Shown here: positions 1 through 6,443 of the stretch, piece after piece
Layout: each line of letters begins with the position of its first letter
Position numbering within the stretch: position 1 is the stretch's first letter
Notes under the pieces: model-generated
The model's input: only the letters and a program-made list of their open reading frames with translations
Told to the model about the DNA's origin: nothing
Database searches by the model: none
DNA from: Syntrophaceae bacterium
GTDB lineage: Bacteria; Desulfobacterota; SM23-61
Length of the DNA: 8,103 nt
Assembly: GCA_003154025.1 (NCBI GenBank)
Contig: PMCE01000115.1
Span: forward strand, 1-8,103
Reading direction: 5' to 3'
Position numbers and translations under genes: made by a program

Positions 1-1362
1 CGGCACCCCCGTGCATGCAAACCCAAGCGCCTCGGCAAACCAGTCCTGCCATCCATGGTAACCGCAGGTCAGCACAATGCTCCGGCCGGTATGAAGGCGG
101 GCAAGTCTGACGGCCAAGGTGCAAACATCCGATCCGTTTTTGCCGAAAGCCACCATCTCCGCGCAGGAAATGTCCTCGCAAAGCATGCGAGCCACTTCCA
201 TTTCGACTGGATGGGGCAAAGGCAATATGGCGCCACTATCCAGGCACCCGAGCACGGCTTTCTGGACCGGCGGGTAAGCGTGGCCCAACAGCGCAGAACC
301 CCAGCCCATGGTGTAATCGATATAACGCCTGCCTTCCGTATCCCAGACGTGACAGCCTTGCGCGCGCTCGATGAAGAGAGGATAACCGGCTCCATCCCGG
401 CTGGAGGCCACCCCGGAACTTGGTTGGTAGAACCAGGAATCGAGGTGGAGAGCCGTCTCGTATAGCGCTGAGCCGATCGGCTGAGACCCCTTCTGGACCT
501 CCAGATCGAGGCGGAGGGGCTCCGAACCCAGTTTCTCAAAGAACTGCACACCCTCGTGAACGAGGTCGACTTTGAGCGCGTGTCTGCCCGGATCCATCGG
601 CGCAGGTACTGCTAAATGAACGTGGACATCATCGCCGGGGCGAACGGAGGAAGGCAGATCGCTGCCAGCCTCGACACGTCCATCAATCCGAACGGCCACC
701 CGGACTCGGCGGCTCCGCGCCCCGTCCACATCCCATGTGCGGGCCCCTCGGTTTTGAATTTGGAGCCAGATGCCGATCCTCACCCCTGGAGGGGCAACGC
801 TCGGAATCCGATAGTCAACAAAATGAGCGACGTAATCCGGCAGAGGTTCTGCAATCTCAGGATGGGCAGAAAATCCTTCCTCTGAAATCACCTCCGGCCT
901 AACCATCAGGATGTTGGCTCCTCGGTCCTCAAAAAAAGTCACCTGCTGATGAACCAGGTCGAACTTGACCATCAACCTGCCGGGAGCGTCGGGGATCTGA
1001 AAATCGATGGGAATGATGGCTGATTCTCCTGGGTGAACGATTTCCGCCGGCAAGTCTATCGTTTGAGCGACGGAATCGTTTATCCACAAAGCGAGGTTGA
1101 CCGCATGGCCGTCCGTGGGGTCGCGCATCCAGGCAAGGGTGCCCTCGTTCCTGACCTGAACCCACGCCTTGCATCGAGAAGATGCCTGCACCGCTGAAGG
1201 AATGGAATGACCGCAATAGGCCACAGCGTATGCACATCGCTCGACGGGAACAGCCGGAGCCTTACTCTTTGACCTACCCGACAAGAGCGCCCTCCGTACC
1301 ATTCGCCCAAGAAGCGGCCAGGCCTTGAACTTGAGGAACTCCGACTTATTTGCCGTTTTCAT
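1..1362 (-). CDS. Class III (GSA-aminomutase-like) aminotransferase with two N-terminal beta-sandwich domains; partial at left edge
   Basis: The minus strand is open for 454 codons from an ATG at 1362 to the window edge, so the gene is cut at its C-terminal side. I translated it by hand. Residues 1-40 are basic (KFKAWPLLGRMVRRALL) and not a clear signal peptide. Residues about 43-158 and 173-289 are two related beta-sandwich domains with motifs N72-x-G74-x3-W78 and N204-x-G206-x3-W210, a P-G turn, then KFDLVHQQVTFFE and KVDLVHEGVQFFE. From about 295 the protein matches fold-type I class III aminotransferases: VWDTEGRRYIDYTMGWG (339-355), FGKNGSD (406-412, PLP phosphate region), RLARLHTGR (419-427) and GYHGW (434-438, with the Tyr that stacks on PLP). 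The PLP lysine would lie beyond the edge. The family moves amino groups with PLP; the substrate here is unknown, an amino sugar or other glycan precursor being plausible. The start overlaps the preceding gene's stop by 17 bases and has no clear ribosome binding site, so translational coupling is likely. A fusion with two N-terminal sandwich domains is unusual for this family. Confidence 0.88.
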   Translation of the reverse strand, partial: MKTANKSEFLKFKAWPLLGRMVRRALLSGRSKSKAPAVPVERCAYAVAYCGHSIPSAVQASSRCKAWVQVRNEGTLAWMRDPTDGHAVNLALWINDSVAQTIDLPAEIVHPGESAIIPIDFQIPDAPGRLMVKFDLVHQQVTFFEDRGANILMVRPEVISEEGFSAHPEIAEPLPDYVAHFVDYRIPSVAPPGVRIGIWLQIQNRGARTWDVDGARSRRVRVAVRIDGRVEAGSDLPSSVRPGDDVHVHLAVPAPMDPGRHALKVDLVHEGVQFFEKLGSEPLRLDLEVQKGSQPIGSALYETALHLDSWFYQPSSGVASSRDGAGYPLFIERAQGCHVWDTEGRRYIDYTMGWGSALLGHAYPPVQKAVLGCLDSGAILPLPHPVEMEVARMLCEDISCAEMVAFGKNGSDVCTLAVRLARLHTGRSIVLTCGYHGWQDWFAEALGFACTGVP

Positions 1363-2965
1363 CTGTTCTGTACCGGCGAGGCTGAATTATATCCTTCTCG
1401 CTAATCCGCAGAGGAAATCGTCCAAGAAAGATTCTTGGCGAAACGTGTCCATTTAAAGAGAATCGCAACCGGAATTCCAGTTGATACTGACCAGGCTGGC
1501 GGGGGGCAGACATCTCAAACACAAAATAGCCCCTTTGTCCGGATGGGATATCCCCACGCATTGCCACAAGAAGAAGATTTTCGCTAGCCGCGGGTTTAAA
1601 AGCCCTCCGCCACCACCTCCGGACCGGCGGTTTCCATACCGCCTCGAGAGATACTTCCGGTCGTCCCGGCGCGCGATGCCACCCATGGGCGCCGGTATTA
1701 TCCACCGCGAGCCGAAACTCGCCACTGCGGCCGGCCCTCAGTTCACTTGCCCATTCCCCATAAGCTAGACGAGCCGAATAAGCAACAGGCAGGGCGGGAA
1801 GGTCCGCTGGAATCGTTGTAGGCTGCAGGTCCGGCATGCTTTTCATCTGCTCGTGCAGGCCCACCAGGGCGGCGCGAATGTCGATGCCTTGGGGACAATG
1901 GCAGGTTACCCGAGCGCAGGTTGAACATATCGCCTCCGGCCCCGACGGAAGAAGCTTAAAGTAGCGAAGGCGGTCAAGAGTCTCAAAAGGCATGGAGCGT
2001 GAATTCTCTATATAGGAGGCCCGAAACAGCCAGGAAACGGGGAGATGGCGGCTACAAGTCCCATCGCATTCGCCGCAGCGACTGCACAGAGTCCTTTGCA
2101 TGGCCCTTACAGCCGCATCGACCGCTGCATGGAGACTGGGGTCTTCAGCGAGTGGGCCGTGACCGGCGAAGGCGTTCTCCTCGGCCTCCTCTACAGAATT
2201 GGTGCCGGGTACCAGGCAAGCCACTTCCGGATGTTTGGTCAGAAGCGAGCGGAGAACGTCACGCGCCGCCAACGCGGCGGGAAATTCGTAGAAGGGCTTG
2301 AACGCCTTGCCCTTACAGAGCAGTCCGCCCGCCAGAGGCTTCATGAGCATGAGTCCCACATCGCGGGAAGCAAAGAAAGAGAAGAGTTCCCGATTCGCGG
2401 CGAGCGATTCTCGCTCCACGGGGGGGTCCGGCTTATAGGAAAGCAGGTGGTAGCCGATCGGATTGTAGGCCATCAAAATGGCGTCGAAGGCGTTCGATTC
2501 GACCAGCTTCCGGATGAATCGGGGTGTCCCGTGGGTTGTGCAAAAAGTCCCTGATAGGCGCCCCTCGTTTTTCTTGGCCTGGAGGAACTCCACCATGCCT
2601 TCGGCGCCCCAGACATTTTCTCCGGCCATTTCTCGGTCATCCACACAGGCGATTCCGAACATTTCCAGCTTCTTTTTCCTAAACTTAGCACAGGTTGTCT
2701 CGAAAATTCCCTCGAAGGTCTCCCGATCGCCATAAGCCTGCGAACACACAATAACCTCCCGCCCCGAGGCTCTCACGGCTTCGGCCACCAAATCGTCCGC
2801 CCCCGCATAGTCGGGGGCGGTGTGCACGATGTTGACCCCGAGAGAAAAACTGCGGGTCAGCGCATCGATGGCGCGCTGCTCCGGCACCATGCGCAACTGA
2901 CATGTACCGAAACCGATTACCGATACCTTTAGGTTTGTCCGCCCCAGCCGGCGGTAGGTCATCAT
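1346..2965 (-). CDS. Aldo/keto-reductase-fold protein with ferredoxin-like Fe-S domain and C-terminal beta-sandwich domain
   Basis: The protein has 539 residues from the ATG at 2965. A TTG at 2989 would add eight residues but has no ribosome binding site, whereas MTYRRLGRTNLKVSVIGFG matches the usual family N-terminus. Residues 1-285 form an aldo/keto reductase barrel (GFGT; MKPLAGGLL near 208; LVPGTNSVEEAEEN near 251). Residues about 294-365 form an Fe-S domain with C294-x2-C297-x2-C300-x3-C304, then C347-x2-C350-x4-C355-x-C357-P-Q-G-I. Residues about 395-522 form a beta-sandwich domain with N423-x-G425-x3-W429 and APRQPGQYQLEFRL, like those of the next gene. The canonical Asp-Tyr-Lys-His tetrad reads His48-Tyr53-Gln76-Ala106, so ordinary NADPH carbonyl reduction is doubtful. 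The Fe-S clusters suggest electron transfer. The gene overlaps the downstream aminotransferase by 17 bases, and the two probably act on one substrate or in one complex. The fold assignment is firm; the reaction is unknown. Confidence 0.88.
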   Translation of the reverse strand: MMTYRRLGRTNLKVSVIGFGTCQLRMVPEQRAIDALTRSFSLGVNIVHTAPDYAGADDLVAEAVRASGREVIVCSQAYGDRETFEGIFETTCAKFRKKKLEMFGIACVDDREMAGENVWGAEGMVEFLQAKKNEGRLSGTFCTTHGTPRFIRKLVESNAFDAILMAYNPIGYHLLSYKPDPPVERESLAANRELFSFFASRDVGLMLMKPLAGGLLCKGKAFKPFYEFPAALAARDVLRSLLTKHPEVACLVPGTNSVEEAEENAFAGHGPLAEDPSLHAAVDAAVRAMQRTLCSRCGECDGTCSRHLPVSWLFRASYIENSRSMPFETLDRLRYFKLLPSGPEAICSTCARVTCHCPQGIDIRAALVGLHEQMKSMPDLQPTTIPADLPALPVAYSARLAYGEWASELRAGRSGEFRLAVDNTGAHGWHRAPGRPEVSLEAVWKPPVRRWWRRAFKPAASENLLLVAMRGDIPSGQRGYFVFEMSAPRQPGQYQLEFRLRFSLNGHVSPRIFLGRFPLRISEKDIIQPRRYRTDENGK

Positions 2966-3010
2966 AAATTCATCCGACGCCCGGTCCAAAAGAAAATTGT
3001 TCTCAATCGG

Positions 3011-3038
3011 TAGAGGATGAGAAAATGAAACTCCTCTA
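3011..3038. other. Hairpin in the spacer before the aldo/keto reductase gene
   Basis: On the plus strand TAGAGGATGAG (3011-3021) faces CTCCTCTA (3031-3038). This gives a stem of about eight pairs with one or more unpaired bases and a loop of about nine. It sits in the 120-base spacer between the glycosyltransferase stop and the ATG at 2965. In the transcript no U-run follows directly, although a T-rich stretch (ATTTTCTTTT) comes 13 or more bases later. It could be a weak terminator, an attenuator or an mRNA processing site, or it could be chance. I see nothing else in the spacer. Confidence 0.25.
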
Positions 3039-3085
3039 AGCGGTCACTCCCGGTAGAAAGGAAGAGGGGAATGTTGCGTTGGTTC

Positions 3086-4216
3086 TCAAAAGGAGAGCAT
3101 TTCTTCAAATACCCTTAGATGCTCTCGAGCCGATTTTTCCCAAGTGAAAGAGGAGGCCCGGTCGGTTCCTTTTTGCACCAAAGCATGTCTAAGGCGGTCA
3201 TCCCGCAGAACCTGAGCGATCCCCTCGGAGATGCTATTCGGGTCCTGGGGATCCACATAATAGGCCGCCTCACCGCAAACCTCGGGCAAACTGGCGGCAT
3301 TCGATACCACCACCGGGCACCCGCAGGCCATGGCCTCCAGGGGGGGCAGGCCGAATCCCTCATAGAGAGAGGGATAGATAAAAAGCCGAGCCAAATTGTA
3401 GATTTTTCCGAGGTCCTCCTCGGGTGCGTATCCGAGATAAAAAACGTCGGATTTCATCTCCCGGATCGAGGACACAAGCTTTTTATTTTCCCATCCTTTG
3501 AACCCCACGAGCACAAGTTTCACCTCCTTCCGGGTCGATTCATCCAAATTCTGGTAGGCGAGAAGCAGCCGTTCAAGATTCTTCCGCGGCTCAAGGGAAC
3601 CTACAAAAAGGATAAAAGATTCCGGAAGGCGGTATTTCTCCCGGATGGGCCCCAGGCCCTGAGGGTCGTAGACTCTGTAGATCTCCGGGTCAACCCCGAG
3701 GGGGATGGTGGTTAGTTTTTCGGGGGGAAGGCCATACCGCTGGATGGCCTCACTGCGGATGAAATCCGAAATGACGATAATCCGATCGGCCCGGTGGATC
3801 TTCCTCCAAAAGTTTTTGGCATAGTAACAAACTTTATCAGGGGTGTGCCACTCGGGGAACCGGGCGAAGGAAAAATCTGGCACCGTGACCACGGTGCGAC
3901 GGGCACGGATGTTCAGGGGGATAAAATTCGGTTCGAAGTAGAGGTCGAATTGGCGGGAAGAGAAAAGATTGGCCAGGTCTTTCAGGTCCCGGGCCGCCCT
4001 TCCTAGAACGGGGATCTTGCGGACGGCCTCCTTTACGCGGTGGACGGACTTTAGCTGCTCGCCCGGCGAGAAGAGGCGGGGGGAATAGTACCCATAGAAA
4101 TAGGTGTATTCATGGGACGGAGCGATGGTCCGCAAATTCCGGGCGATCTGGTAGGCGTAGTTGCCCACTCCGGTGAGGGGGGAGAGGAGCGGAACCGTAT
4201 CGATGGCAATTTTCAT
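3086..4216 (-). CDS. Family 4 (GT-B) glycosyltransferase
   Basis: This 376-residue protein has the usual length of retaining GT4 glycosyltransferases, which transfer a sugar from a nucleotide donor onto a glycan acceptor at the cytoplasmic face of the membrane. The N-terminal acceptor half starts MKIAIDTVPLLSPLTGVGNY, with the glycine-rich loop after the first strand. The donor half has FVGSLEPRKN (204-213) and YPSLYEGFGLPPLEAM (281-296), whose E286-x7-E294 is the GT4 signature that contacts the donor nucleotide-sugar. There is no signal peptide or obvious membrane segment. The start at 4216 fits the family, but AAGGA ends only two bases before the ATG. The 79-base gap to the preceding dehydratase gene is almost entirely an inverted-repeat element. 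The donor might be the sugar made by that dehydratase (for example GDP-rhamnose or GDP-mannose), but the sequence does not fix the specificity. Confidence 0.93.
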   Translation of the reverse strand: MKIAIDTVPLLSPLTGVGNYAYQIARNLRTIAPSHEYTYFYGYYSPRLFSPGEQLKSVHRVKEAVRKIPVLGRAARDLKDLANLFSSRQFDLYFEPNFIPLNIRARRTVVTVPDFSFARFPEWHTPDKVCYYAKNFWRKIHRADRIIVISDFIRSEAIQRYGLPPEKLTTIPLGVDPEIYRVYDPQGLGPIREKYRLPESFILFVGSLEPRKNLERLLLAYQNLDESTRKEVKLVLVGFKGWENKKLVSSIREMKSDVFYLGYAPEEDLGKIYNLARLFIYPSLYEGFGLPPLEAMACGCPVVVSNAASLPEVCGEAAYYVDPQDPNSISEGIAQVLRDDRLRHALVQKGTDRASSFTWEKSAREHLRVFEEMLSF

Positions 4217-4224
4217 TATCCTTC

Positions 4225-4295
4225 ACCGCCAAGGCACAAAGCGCGTAAAGAATTCTTGGCCTCAAAACACTTCGCGTTCTTCGCGTTTTCGCGGT
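4225..4295. repeat. Inverted-repeat element, copy A (between dehydratase and GT4 genes)
   Basis: The left arm (4225-4251, beginning ACCGCCAAGGCAC) and the reverse complement of the right arm (4269-4295, beginning ACCGCGAAAACGC) match at about 17 of 27 positions, and several mismatches would be G-U tolerant in RNA. The arms enclose a short core containing the perfect palindrome AAGAATTCTT (4248-4257). The element starts directly at the stop codon of the dehydratase gene and ends about eight bases before the ATG of the GT4 gene, so it makes up the whole spacer. The arm consensus is shared with copy B at 5346-5469. I recall repeats of this type as common spacer elements in deltaproteobacterial genomes, but I cannot check that here. 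Possible roles are a non-autonomous mobile element, an mRNA-stabilising hairpin or a recombination site. Confidence 0.7.
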
Positions 4296-5321
4296 CTATT
4301 TATTTTTTTCATCAATCCACTTCAGGTCAGCCTCCACCATCTTTCGGACCAGCTCCTTGAATGAGGTGCGGGGTTTCCAGCCGAGCTTCTCCGCCGCCTT
4401 TCGGGGATTTCCCAAAAGAAGCTCCACTTCGGCGGGACGGAAGAATTCGGGAGATACCTCCACCAGGACTTTCCCCGTCTTGCGGTTCACCCCTTTTTCT
4501 TCCGCCTCCGAGCCCTCCCAGACGATCTCCACTCCCACCAGTCGGAAGGCCTCTTCGACAAATTCACGGATGGTATGGGTCTCTCCCGTGGCGATGACGT
4601 AGTCATCGGGCTGCGGCTGCTGCAGCATGAGCCAGATGGCCTCCACGAATTCCGGAGCGTAACCCCAGTCCCTTTGGGCGTTCAGGTTTCCTAGTACGAT
4701 GGTTTCCTGCCGTCCCTGCTGGATCCGGGCCAGCCCGTAAGTGATTTTGCGGGTTACGAATTCCAGCCCGCGCAGGGGAGACTCATGGTTGAAGAGGATG
4801 CCAGAGCAGGCAAAGAGGCCGTAGGACTCCCGATAATTTACGGTGATCCAGTGGGCGGAGAGTTTGGCAATGGCATAGGGGCTTCGGGGGTAGAAGGGCG
4901 TCGCCTCATCCTGGGGGACGGACTGCACCTTCCCGAACATCTCGCTCGAAGAGGCCTGGTAGAATTTAATTTTGGGGTCGATGGAGCGGATGGCTTCCAG
5001 GATCCGCAGCGGCCCCGTGCCGGTGACGTCCATGGTGAAAATGGGTTCTTCGAATGAAAGGCCCACAAAACTCTGTGCTCCCAGATTATAGATTTCATCA
5101 GGCCGGACCTTCTCGATGGAACGGTAAAGGTTGGTGAATTCCAGGAGCTCCAAGGGCAGGAACTTGACCTTCTCGTCGACTCCCAGGTATTTCATCCGGC
5201 TCAATTGCAGGTCCGACGTTCTCCGGAAGGCCCCGTACACCTCGTACCCCTTATCCAGAAGGAGCTTGGAGAGATAGGCGCCGTCCTGCCCGGTGATACC
5301 GGTGATCAAAGCTTTTTTCAT
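4296..5321 (-). CDS. GDP-mannose 4,6-dehydratase-like NAD(P)-dependent sugar dehydratase (short form)
   Basis: This 341-residue extended short-chain dehydrogenase/reductase converts a nucleotide sugar to its 4-keto-6-deoxy form. The Rossmann glycine motif GITGQDG is at 8-14. The catalytic elements are SSSE (124-127; Ser125 sits where E. coli Gmd has Thr, followed by Glu127) and Y149-x3-K153 in SPYAIAK. GDP-mannose dehydratase hallmarks are YPRSPYA, WITVNYRESYG (158-168), ILFNHESPLRG (175-185), FVTRKIT, LGNLNAQRDWGYA and EFFRPAEVELLLGNPRKA (292-309). Oddities against E. coli Gmd are Glu58 and Glu61 in LELLEF where it has G-D-L-S-D, and GAQSFVG where it has His. The product is usually GDP-4-keto-6-deoxymannose, precursor of GDP-fucose, GDP-rhamnose or GDP-perosamine; given the heptose-type genes upstream, a GDP-heptose substrate is possible. 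The ATG at 5321 has GAGG nine bases upstream. Inverted repeats flank the gene on both sides. Confidence 0.93.
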   Translation of the reverse strand: MKKALITGITGQDGAYLSKLLLDKGYEVYGAFRRTSDLQLSRMKYLGVDEKVKFLPLELLEFTNLYRSIEKVRPDEIYNLGAQSFVGLSFEEPIFTMDVTGTGPLRILEAIRSIDPKIKFYQASSSEMFGKVQSVPQDEATPFYPRSPYAIAKLSAHWITVNYRESYGLFACSGILFNHESPLRGLEFVTRKITYGLARIQQGRQETIVLGNLNAQRDWGYAPEFVEAIWLMLQQPQPDDYVIATGETHTIREFVEEAFRLVGVEIVWEGSEAEEKGVNRKTGKVLVEVSPEFFRPAEVELLLGNPRKAAEKLGWKPRTSFKELVRKMVEADLKWIDEKNK

Positions 5322-5345
5322 ATTTATTACCCTCGCAAAAATTTT

Positions 5346-5469
5346 AACCGCTAAGATGCAAAATATAAACCGCCAAGGCGCAAAGGACGCAAAGAATTTT
5401 TAAAATTATGATAAATCATTTTTTTATATTGGCTATAGATTCCTTCGCGTTCTTGGCGCCTTCACGGTT
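5346..5469. repeat. Inverted-repeat element, copy B (between GT2 and dehydratase genes)
   Basis: The left arm (5368-5397, beginning AACCGCCAAGGCGCAAAGG) pairs with the right arm (5439-5469), whose reverse complement begins AACCGTGAAGGCGCCAAG; about 25 of 30 positions match with one gap. The arms flank an AT-rich core of about 40 bases. A shortened direct copy of the left arm (AACCGCTAAGATGCAAAA) starts at 5346, so left arms recur at a 22-base interval. The right arm ends four bases from the stop codon of the glycosyltransferase gene, and the element fills most of the 152-base spacer. The family is the same as copy A at 4225-4295. The AT-rich core might hold a promoter (CATAAT at 5410-5405 on the minus strand), but I find no good -35 box at the right distance. 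Confidence 0.75.
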
Positions 5470-5473
5470 CATT

Positions 5474-6370
5474 TTACCTTTTGGGGCGCAATTTTTCCCA
5501 CCCAAAATGCCCTTGAAACCATCCCCCCCATCTCCGCCACTCGCCCAGGGGCATCCGGCGGTTGTACCGCAGGAATTTCAGCAGGCTGACCCCGATCAGC
5601 CCCAGGATAAAAAGGGCGTTGCCCCAAGGGGTCGTCCGGCTGATCCGCCTGTCCAGCAGGGCATGGCCGTAGCCGTATACCCAGGAAGCGGGAACCGATC
5701 CGTGGTGGCGGTACACCATGTCCAGGATCTCCCGGTGAACTTGAACCTTCTGCCCGAGCGTCTTGGTTTCCCCGTAAAACCGGGTGCAGGCCAGATATTC
5801 CGGGAGGTATCCAAAATCGAACCGGCGGGCGACCCTGAACCACAGATCGTAGTCCATACAATACCGCAGGGCTTCATCCAGAAAACCGATTTCCAGCAGG
5901 ACCGCGCTGCGGATAAACACGGCAGGCTGGCAGATGTAGCAGGTTTCGGTCAGCCTTTTCCGGTCGAAGGGCTCGGTGGGGTATCGTTCGATGATCTTCC
6001 CGTTTTCTTCGATGTGATACCCTTCTCCGTACACCGCACCGCATTCCGGGTGCCCCTGCAAGAAGGCCACTGCCTTGGAGATGGCCCCCGGCAGGTAGAT
6101 GTCGTCGGAATTGAGCCAGGCCAAAATTTCTCCCCGTGCCCGGTTCCATCCCTTGTTGATGGCATTCGACTGACCTTTGTCCCTTTCGGAGACCCAGAAA
6201 AAGCGATCGCCATAGCTTCCCAAAACTTCCAGGGTTTCATCCGTCGATCCTCCGTCAATAACCAGGTATTCGACGGGTTGATAGTCCTGCGAGAGGACGC
6301 TTTCGATGGTTTCTTTGATGAAACGCCCCTGATTATAGGACGGGGTAACGATTGACACCAGTGGATTCAA
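5474..6370 (-). CDS. Family 2 (GT-A) glycosyltransferase
   Basis: This 298-residue inverting glycosyltransferase has the GT-A fold and is expected on the cytoplasmic face of the membrane, adding a sugar to a growing glycan. The N-terminus PLVSIVTPSYNQGRFIKETI is the classic family 2 opening. It continues with IDGGSTDET (38-46), GQSNAINKG, the metal-binding NSDD (87-90, DXD equivalent) and MDYDLWFRV (172-180), the acceptor/catalytic region seen in the WcaA-like subgroup. Residues 251-268 (NALFILGLIGVSLLKFLR) are hydrophobic and may form a membrane-associating helix, followed by a basic, Trp-rich tail. The start is a TTG at 6370 with GAGG five bases upstream; no ATG nearby would keep the N-terminal strand. 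The gene follows a 100-base spacer with a tandem repeat and is followed by an inverted-repeat element. Donor and acceptor cannot be read from the sequence. Confidence 0.93.
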   Translation of the reverse strand: MNPLVSIVTPSYNQGRFIKETIESVLSQDYQPVEYLVIDGGSTDETLEVLGSYGDRFFWVSERDKGQSNAINKGWNRARGEILAWLNSDDIYLPGAISKAVAFLQGHPECGAVYGEGYHIEENGKIIERYPTEPFDRKRLTETCYICQPAVFIRSAVLLEIGFLDEALRYCMDYDLWFRVARRFDFGYLPEYLACTRFYGETKTLGQKVQVHREILDMVYRHHGSVPASWVYGYGHALLDRRISRTTPWGNALFILGLIGVSLLKFLRYNRRMPLGEWRRWGGWFQGHFGWEKLRPKR

Positions 6371-6375
6371 AACTA

Positions 6376-6379
6376 CCTC
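6376..6379 (-). promoter_or_regulatory. Ribosome binding site for the TTG start of the GT2 gene
   Basis: On the minus strand GAGG lies five bases before the TTG at 6370-6368. This supports TTG as the start, since no ATG or GTG in frame would keep the full first strand (LVSIVTPSYN) of the domain. Confidence 0.6.
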
Positions 6380-6443
6380 AAATCGTTGATGGGTGAAGGA
6401 ATTATGGGGGGCGCATCCCTAACCCGATTCACTCAGCCCTTGT

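Noticed and set aside
55..551. Open frames on both strands near the left edge (55-465 plus, 69-551 minus)
   Set aside because: Both overlap the aminotransferase frame, which shows clear class III motifs. They are shadows in other frames.
929..1310. Minus-strand open frames of 102 and 76 codons
   Set aside because: They lie in other frames of the sandwich-domain part of the aminotransferase gene and give low-complexity, Arg-rich products.
3119..3715. A 198-codon plus-strand frame
   Set aside because: It is antisense to the donor domain of the family 4 glycosyltransferase and shows no domain of its own.
4112..4364. Small plus-strand frames rich in FAFF/SRS residues
   Set aside because: They are translations of the inverted-repeat element. 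Such Phe/Arg-rich predicted peptides are a typical artefact of this repeat type.
5400..5440. A possible sigma-70 promoter in the AT-rich core of repeat copy B
   Set aside because: CATAAT at 5410-5405 (minus strand) is a fair -10 box, but the hexamer 17 bases upstream (GCCAAT) is a poor -35 box.
5408..6355. A 315-codon open frame on the plus strand
   Set aside because: It is antisense to the family 2 glycosyltransferase, whose motifs are unmistakable. Its translation is Pro- and Gly-rich with no recognisable domain, and its first part is the inverted repeat.
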